Assembly: GCA_037043455.1 (NCBI GenBank)
Contig: JAWPHD010007147.1
Span: 62,001-126,000 of the forward strand
Reading direction: 5' to 3'
From: Cyrtodaria siliqua
Lineage: Eukaryota; Mollusca; Bivalvia; Adapedonta; Hiatellidae
DNA length: 64,000 nt
This document shows positions 60,001 to 64,000 of the stretch, piece by piece. The notes under the pieces were generated by a model, which was given only the letters and a program-made list of their open reading frames with translations, searched no databases and was not told the DNA's origin. The position numbers were made by a program, and so were the translations under genes. How positions within the stretch are numbered: position 1 is the first letter of the stretch; each line of letters begins with the position of its first letter.

Positions 60001-60064
60001 ATTGTCCATCAACAATAAGATTAGGGGAATAAGGAATGGGAAGTATCCCAGTGTCCCGGAGTAG
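48075..60064 (+). CDS. BEN-domain protein gene, 11 exons, apparently intact
   Basis: Exons: 48075-48255, 48753-48863, 50274-50342, 50937-51005, 52152-52210, 52950-53066, 53732-53869, 54802-55051, 56834-56899, 58308-58520, 59928-60064 (TAG). Phases agree throughout; 469 aa, or 446 if one of the twin exons 3/4 is skipped. N-terminus (1-97): MLVIWYKDK and YEVGDYVKARCKGY, like the short N-terminal domain of BEND5-type proteins. Residues 143-248: basic, helical, probably coiled coil (KSKEKKRKLEASK, RQDKLIQSQK, LKSTMREMMTKL), ending CPKC. 249-353: Ser/Thr/Pro/Gln-rich linker. 354-469: BEN domain (YLGEARYGIKILKQ, ALNLLEFLVTRAEC, TLYGEGRGT, W..EIVLSINNKIRGIRNG). BEN proteins bind DNA and recruit silencing factors in the nucleus; that role here is inferred from the fold. 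A poly(A) signal AATAAA is at 60128. Confidence 0.75.
49021..49705 (-). mobile_element. Pearl-type R2-related element
   Basis: Opens TTTTAGCTCATCTATTCGAA and CACCCTGGCGTCCGCGTC, then about 3.5 units of ~175 bp (CTTCCCCACTATCACACCTA, TGTAGATTATCAAGTTAGAT, AACTCTATCCTGC). It lies in the intron between BEN exons 2 and 3. A truncated TTAA MITE (49712-49835) follows. Confidence 0.65.
49870..50215 (-). mobile_element. Pearl-type fragment, GTCTGTCCGTCTG head
   Basis: GTCTGTCCGTCTGTTTATTG then two ~120-bp units with ATGCCAAACTTGGTA, AATAATCACCAGCACATG and AGTTATGGCC/AGTTATGCCC. The microsatellite side comes first, so the orientation is minus. Confidence 0.5.
50250..51200 (+). repeat. Segmental tandem duplication that copies a BEN-gene exon
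   Basis: 50250-50540 and 50913-51203 are near-identical at an offset of 663 bp. Each carries a 69-bp exon (50274-50342; 50937-51005) reading EPSGHERELEAAEA(A/T)PIQ, with its own TTTGTAG acceptor and GGGTAAGC donor. Both exons are phase 1 at each end, so either or both can be included without shifting the frame. A part of the upstream intron (TTAGACTTCAAAAAGTTGTG, 50204) is also repeated at 50555. Confidence 0.85.
51474..51936 (-). mobile_element. Pearl-type element R5c (inverse of R5b)
   Basis: Reverse complement of the element at 29365-29826: TATACCCCCCAGATACATAG at the left, GTTGGTCGGGTC, two units, and GAATATC-like ATTCATCACCTTCAGTGATA at the right. It is intronic in the BEN gene. Confidence 0.8.
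52324..52344. repeat. Poly-G tract (~21 nt)
   Basis: A pure G run inside a BEN-gene intron. Confidence 0.9.
52723..52926. mobile_element. TTAA MITE (piggyBac-like) copy
   Basis: ATTAACCCCCATTTCCCTCA at the left, CAGCTTGCTGCAGAGG inside and TCTATATGAAGGAAAAGGTT at the right. It lies immediately before BEN exon 6; the acceptor at 52949 is only ~20 bp beyond its end. A further partial copy is at 54632-54727. Confidence 0.7.
54288..54425. repeat. Degenerate GGTCACCT / GCAGCCACCT repeat
   Basis: AGTCAAACCGGTGTTAGTGG, TCACCTCTGTTATGCAGCCA and AAGCAGCCACCTGTGTTCAG form an irregular short repeat ending in CCCTTGAGGGGCTGC. The type resembles dispersed invertebrate elements starting with A(C/G)AGT(C/G)AAACC; weak family call. 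Confidence 0.35.
55113..55332. mobile_element. TTAA MITE (piggyBac-like), best full-length copy
   Basis: Runs from TTAACCCTTTTCCTCATATA to CATATGAGGGAAAGGGTTAA, 220 bp. The ends are inverted repeats beginning CCC(T/C) just inside TTAA, as in piggyBac-superfamily elements. The body is itself partly palindromic (GAAATTGCACAAAGAATGCA then ATTTC). There is no coding capacity. About ten full or partial relatives occur in this window. Confidence 0.8.
55416..56484 (-). mobile_element. Pearl-type element R6, copy 1
   Basis: Minus-strand element. On the plus strand: TTTTTAGCTCACCTATGCAC with a GAAGTGCAAGGTGAGCT hairpin, GTCCGGCGTCCGTCCGTCG (microsatellite), six ~165-bp units (AATCTTGTTAACACT, CAAGTTCGAATATGGGTCAT, AAAACTAGGTCACTAGG), then GGTGAGCGATCCAGGACC and GGCCCTCTTGTT. 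Its reverse complement starts AACAAGAGGGCC and ends GAGCTAAAAA. Confidence 0.85.
57165..57250 (-). mobile_element. tRNA-like SINE head
   Basis: The minus strand reads CAGTGGTGCAGAGGTAGAGC, GTCAGCCTCTCGTACCAAAG and GGTTTGAGACC, giving A-box and B-box-like segments in tRNA spacing. Not a functional tRNA: the acceptor stem halves do not pair convincingly. Confidence 0.5.
57261..57955 (-). mobile_element. Pearl-type element R6, copy 2
   Basis: Same ends and unit words as 55416-56484, with four units and almost no microsatellite. Both copies lie in introns 8 and 9 of the BEN gene. Confidence 0.8.
59279..59495 (-). mobile_element. SINE copy (tail and body)
   Basis: TATTGATTGGTTTTTAACAC, CTCCTATGTTTCCTGGTTTT, GCAACTGGCTGCTTTTCAAC and CCCATTGGTGAAAGACAAAT match the SINE at 34479 inverted; the tRNA head is lost. 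Confidence 0.7.
59604..59886 (-). mobile_element. SINE copy with tRNA head
   Basis: Body as in the neighbouring copy, ending with a degraded tRNA-like head (CCAGGATTCAGACTCACAAC, TGAACTACCGGGGCTCGGC). It ends ~40 bp before the last BEN exon. Confidence 0.7.
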
Positions 60065-60127
60065 AATGTGTTCAAAACAAAATTGTGATTTGTGATCAAA
60101 GTATTATATATAGTGTTTGTTTTTTTA

Positions 60128-60133
60128 AATAAA
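60128..60133 (+). terminator. Poly(A) signal AATAAA of the BEN gene
   Basis: AATAAA 64 bp after the stop codon, followed by T-rich sequence. Confidence 0.6.
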
Positions 60134-60171
60134 TTTGTATGTTTATTTCATGCATATTAATTTTTTTAGAT

Positions 60172-60672
60172 GGTCCTACTGAATCATGGTGGTATCCCAG
60201 TGGGATTTCACTTAAATTTCAAGAAAATCTCGGTGGGATTTTCACTGAAATTTCACTGGGATTTCACTGAAATTCGGTGGGATTTCAACCAAATTTTTCA
60301 GTGAGATTCTCAGTGAAATCCCAGTGGGATTCCCAGTGAAATCCCAGTGGGATTCCCAGTGAAAAATTTGGTCGAAATCCCACCGAATTTTAGTGAAATC
60401 CCAGTGGGATCCCAGTGGGATTCCCAGTGAAAAATTTGGTCGAAATCCCACCGAATTTTAGTGAAATCCCAGTGGGATTCCCAGTGAAAAATTTGGTCAA
60501 AATCCCAGTGGGATTCTCAGTGAAATACCACTGAATTTCAGTGAAATCCCACCAACAATCCCAGTGAAATCCCACTGTTATTTTGACCAAATTTTTCAGT
60601 GAAATTTCACTGAGATTTCAGTGAAATACCACTGGGATTTCACTGGGATTTCAGTCACATTTTCACTGGGGT
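60172..60672. repeat. CCCAGTGGGATTTCACTG word array
   Basis: Dozens of CAGTGGGATT / TTTCACTG words, including a direct repeat of a ~95-bp unit (CAGTGAAAAATTTGGTCGAA). It ends GTCACATTTTCACTGGGGTA, the inverse of the array start at 28923. Confidence 0.9.
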
Positions 60673-62096
60673 AGTTATCAATAGTAAATTTAATTGTTAT
60701 TAAATTAGGTTATTGTATTATTCATGGTTTGCATTAAATACATATTTTACAACATTGTTGAATAATCACGTTTCTTTAAATGTATTTAGAAAACAAAAAG
60801 GATAGTCATCCCGAAGGACATATATATTTGATATATATTGGTATACACATAAAAAAAATTAAAAAATTAAATTTAGAGGTTGTTATATTTATTTGTATTA
60901 AAACCTTAATTATTTATATTTAATTTCTCCTTGTTCGTTATTTATAAAATTTCATAATTGTGATTTGGACTACATGTAGCCAGTGACAATGCTACAACAG
61001 TACATACTTTTGAGTATTTCCCCCCCCCATCCCCCCCACACCCAACGACTTATTTAGGACTTATCTTTATTTAGTCATTCTTGAAATGCAGTTCTAAATA
61101 ATGTCTCATTTGGACTGTCCGTGGAGTGGGTTTCTCGTCTATTAGTATAAAGATAATTCTTTGCACGTATCATGATCATAGTATGGTTTCATTTTTTGCA
61201 TAAAAGTCCACTTGTACGCCAATCATGATATATGGCTAAATATTTCCATTGTATTACTGTTTTAATTGTGTGTAACATGAATTTACATAACATTAATATT
61301 TTTAAGAACAAGGGTATTTTTATGCAAGTCAATATGCGACTTTTTCGAATAAAAAAAACAAATTGTCTTATCGTTGTTGTTGGCCTCCCTGCTTAAACCA
61401 AATAACATACTGAATTGAAACTTCACAACATGTATTCAGCATCATTAGATGACACCTCAATCAAGCGAAGTACCTCTTAAATTACAGTAAATTATGACCC
61501 CTGTGTACCTAAGAAGCTTGTATGTAAATGTAAAATACCAAACAAACAAATAAAACAAAATTTCCACTTTTAAGCCATATACACATGTAGCAGAACAGAA
61601 CAGAACAGTGTGTATTGTGTTAGCTATAGAAGATAATAATTTTTTGAAAACTATCGCATCCCATCTGCACATATAGAATGAATACCCATTTCAAACACTT
61701 CAAGATTGCCGTGTGTCCCTTAATGGGCATTACTGTTTTAATTGTGCGCAACATGGTGTGTAACATGTACATGTACTACACATACACATCAAGGCGCACC
61801 AACACATACAATTTGGACAAAAAAACATGAATGAACTAAAAAAATATATTTTCTTGACAAATCATAACCGATTGATGTATTACATTTGAAAAGACATATA
61901 TAAATGTTGATATCACTTTGAAGAACGTATTAAAAAGTTAAGACCAAAAGTCTGTGCATTAATATTTACAATTGGGCACATATAAATGTGGTTGACTGTA
62001 TATTAGTACATCGCTAGATTTGCACACACACACAATTACTTCTTTAACTGTCATATGAATCAAAATATGATACATGTACATTGAATGTTTTTGCAG
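60673..62096. other. No gene recognised
   Basis: AT-rich DNA with a short C-rich tract (CCCCCCCCATCCCCCCC, about 61021) and an ACACACACACA stretch (62022). No exon was supported. Confidence 0.4.
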
Positions 62097-62224
62097 ATCC
62101 TGGTTGTAACATATATGAAGCAGAATGGGAAAGGGCAAACGAAAGGACACTGCCGTTGTTCTGGCGTCTGGTAACCGAGACTGAAATGAGACGTCGAGAC
62201 AATCTCGCACATCTGAACCTGCAG
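62097..62224 (+). CDS. Candidate exon upstream of BEN module 4
   Basis: Acceptor TTTTTGCAG followed by a phase-1 frame reading PGCNIYEAEWERANERTLPL and FWRLVTETEMRRRDNLAHLN, to a donor-like CTGCAG|GTCC at 62224. If not spliced it stops at 62248. The composition (W, R, E) looks like coding sequence, but the family is unknown. Linking it to the BEN module downstream is a guess from position and strand. Confidence 0.35.
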
Positions 62225-62591
62225 GTCCAAACGACCACCAACTGAACCATCACCAAAACCAAGACGAAAGAAGAACTCAATAGCTAAGGTAAAACTGCGC
62301 TGTAAACGTCAATATTACACATTCAATGTATCGTTTAACTTTCATTGCATCTGTCAACAGTAGATCACAGTAGTATATTTTGCCACGTAGCGTTTAAGGT
62401 TGGTTCATACCATTTCTATGCTATTGAAAAAGAAAAACAATTTTTTTTTATTATTACCAAACTAGCATTAGATTATGCAATCGAAAATTAAAGGACGCAA
62501 GCAAAATGCTTACGTTTTACAATAAGTAGGATGATGATTAATAATTTAACAGTTTATATATATTGGCATAAAAAGGTATTCGAAGCGAAGA

Positions 62592-62830
62592 GTGGATATA
62601 CAGCAGGAAATGTCAGATATACAGCAGAAATGTCAGATATACACCAGGAAATGTCAGATATACAGCAGGAAGACCAATTACCAACATGATCTACCAGACA
62701 ACAATCCTGAGACAGGAAACGAAGATAGTCAGACAGATGAGCAGATCCCCGAGAAATTGCAACAAGCCGCCACTGTAACACCCATCAGGGCCGCCAGAGT
62801 TTCGAGTACGATTGGTCATCCCGTACGGTG
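62592..62830 (+). CDS. Candidate linker region of BEN module 4 with a 21-bp coding repeat
   Basis: 62592-62670 has four near-copies of ATGTCAGATATACAGCAGGA, one of which is a base short so that the frame changes between units. It is followed by an acidic stretch NPETGNEDSQTDEQIPEKL and TVTPIRAARVSSTIGHPVR. This could be the low-complexity linker before a BEN domain. No clear splice sites bound it. Confidence 0.3.
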
Positions 62831-63043
62831 AACAAGCGCAGACATACGATACCGGCATGGAGTCTTATGCGATTATCGGACAAAAATGTATAAGTGCATG
62901 GAGATAAACAATCGGGTTATTAAGTCAAGTGTTGGCGACTACAGGCAGTAATTCTGTAAGACTAGATTCACTAACTGTCAAGTAGAGACTCATGCAAATC
63001 ACAATGCCGCAACAACCACTCCCGAGACGTCCTTGACCAATGA

Positions 63044-63380
63044 CCTCCTATATTGGATCTGCAGATCCCTCAACAGTACGTCATGACTGATGAAGCCCTA
63101 CAAATCATATACAGGGAGTCCGGAAATGCTGGGAATTTTGCCACAAAGTTGACCAAGAAGCTATTTCCAGAGCTATTCGGGGACAGGCCAGCTGAGGTTT
63201 AATTATAATTGGTATGGAGGCAAACCAGCTGAAGAAAGTGGAGTTATGTCCGACACAAAAGGCAGGTTATAAAGAAGTATGTGACGTATTATTGTCCTCA
63301 TACAAATGCCCGGAGCTTGGAAAGACATGGTTGTGCCAAAAGTTAACAGAGTTACTCAGACGAAAGGAGAAGAAAGTGCC
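63044..63380 (+). pseudogene. BEN domain (module 4), two single-base frameshifts
   Basis: Frame 1 reads QIPQQYVMTDEALQIIYRES and NFATKLTKKLFPELFGDRP, up to a stop at 63199. A shift of one base (GAGGTTTAAT) gives NYNWYGGKPAEE. A second shift near 63235 (GAAGAAAGTGG) gives VELCPTQKAGYKEVCD, KTWLCQKLTELLRRKEK. Put together these are the standard BEN landmarks: NFA..L..KLFPELF, YNWYGG, then the last helix W...V...L.LRR. This module is closer to the canonical BEN consensus than modules 1-3. Both shifts lie at TTT and AAA runs. Confidence 0.6.
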
Positions 63381-64000
63381 ATTACAAATGCAGCAGCCCC
63401 ATGCCTCAGGTCCGTGGACGACTGTTTTATCCCCCACCACCTTTTCTGGGCTGTTGAGTTATATGAATCTCTATATAGGGTGAACATGTAGCAGACAAAT
63501 ACTCTCTCCTGTCACGGACATGTATTTATTACATATTATAGTGGTCGTGGTTCATAACCACTTGGTGTGTGTGCGTTCAGTTCATGTTGAATTGTGTAAA
63601 TACTGTATGTGTATGGCACTGTGCATTTGTCCGTGTTTGCAACGGTATATGTGTACATGTAGCAGTGCTTAAATGTTTTATATTACATAATTGGTCTCTG
63701 ATTTATATAGGAAATACTGGAATACCAGCAACGCTACAGTTACAGAATAGAGAACCAGTAAAAGTAAGAACAGTAAGTGGTACGCTTTCTTAGACTGATA
63801 TAGATAGATCCATACTTTAGCTATTATCCAGATTAATAAGCAGACAACGCAATACCCTAACCAACCTAACAACTAAAACCATATCTTTACTATCTTTACT
63901 ATAACAGAAACATTCTATACCATATAGATGTTAGGCAGAACAGTGATACCAGAACATATAGCATATATATAAGTACAAGTTTTGGAAATAAGATTAGAAA
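63381..64000. other. No gene recognised at the window end
   Basis: Contains GTGTGTGTGCG-type words and ordinary AT-rich DNA. A possible acceptor (about 63710, TATATAG) precedes a short open stretch that cannot be judged because the window ends. Confidence 0.35.

Noticed and set aside
60242..60590. Minus-strand frames rich in NPTGIS / FTGNPTG
   Set aside because: Translation of the CAGTGGGATT word array.

Overview
This is a eukaryotic, AT-rich, intron-rich and heavily repeated window. The best fit is a bivalve mollusc, probably a heterodont clam. The reasons are many elements with tandem ~145-320 bp cores followed by GGAC/ACGG microsatellites and a terminal hairpin (the bivalve pearl type), tRNA-derived SINEs ending in CAATCAATCA, and typical GT-AG introns. 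I see no rRNA, no true tRNA gene, no CRISPR array and no prokaryotic gene organisation.

Region by region. 1-3.5 kb: a GTTCATGAAC palindrome array, then mostly featureless DNA. 3.5-9.3 kb: a broken hAT C-terminal exon and copy A of a transposon-like gene whose exons join a hAT tail to a Cys/His motif and a tyrosine-recombinase-like region, with pearl-type elements inserted. 9.3-16.3 kb: short-word arrays (TCTGAA/TTCAGA, CCAGTGGAAT, TTGAC), a 5.9 kb interval bracketed by inverted repeats, a decayed BEN-like gene and a SINE. 16.6-23.7 kb: partial copies C and B of the hAT/recombinase gene, then a 2 kb satellite-like pearl element with 145 bp units. 23.8-27.7 kb: a Tigger/CENP-B-type transposase relic and a BEN-domain gene with two single-base frameshifts. 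28-33 kb: repeats. 33.2-47.5 kb (minus strand): an 11-coding-exon En/Spm (CACTA-like) transposase gene whose splice phases all agree and whose only visible lesion is a 4-bp GTAC duplication. 47.4-48.1 kb: a shared head-to-head promoter region. 48.1-60.1 kb (plus strand): an apparently intact 11-exon BEN-domain gene (469 aa) carrying a tandemly duplicated 69-bp exon. 62.1-63.4 kb: a fourth BEN module, frame-disrupted.

The host-like coding content is therefore a loose cluster of four same-strand BEN-domain modules, with one complete gene. Almost everything else is mobile DNA: CACTA, hAT, a recombinase-like element, Tigger/pogo, piggyBac-like TTAA MITEs, a TA-flanked MITE with a second MITE inside it, SINEs and pearl elements. 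Several single-base breaks fall in or beside short homopolymers, so some pseudogene calls may be sequencing indels.

Two observations stand out. First, nominally different pearl-type families share the same outer ends (AACAAGAGG at one end, GAGCTAAAAA at the other). Second, there is a set of word arrays, each saturated with one short, often palindromic word; three of them end in TTTTCANNNGGG. All family assignments come from reading motifs and splice phases by eye; no search was run.
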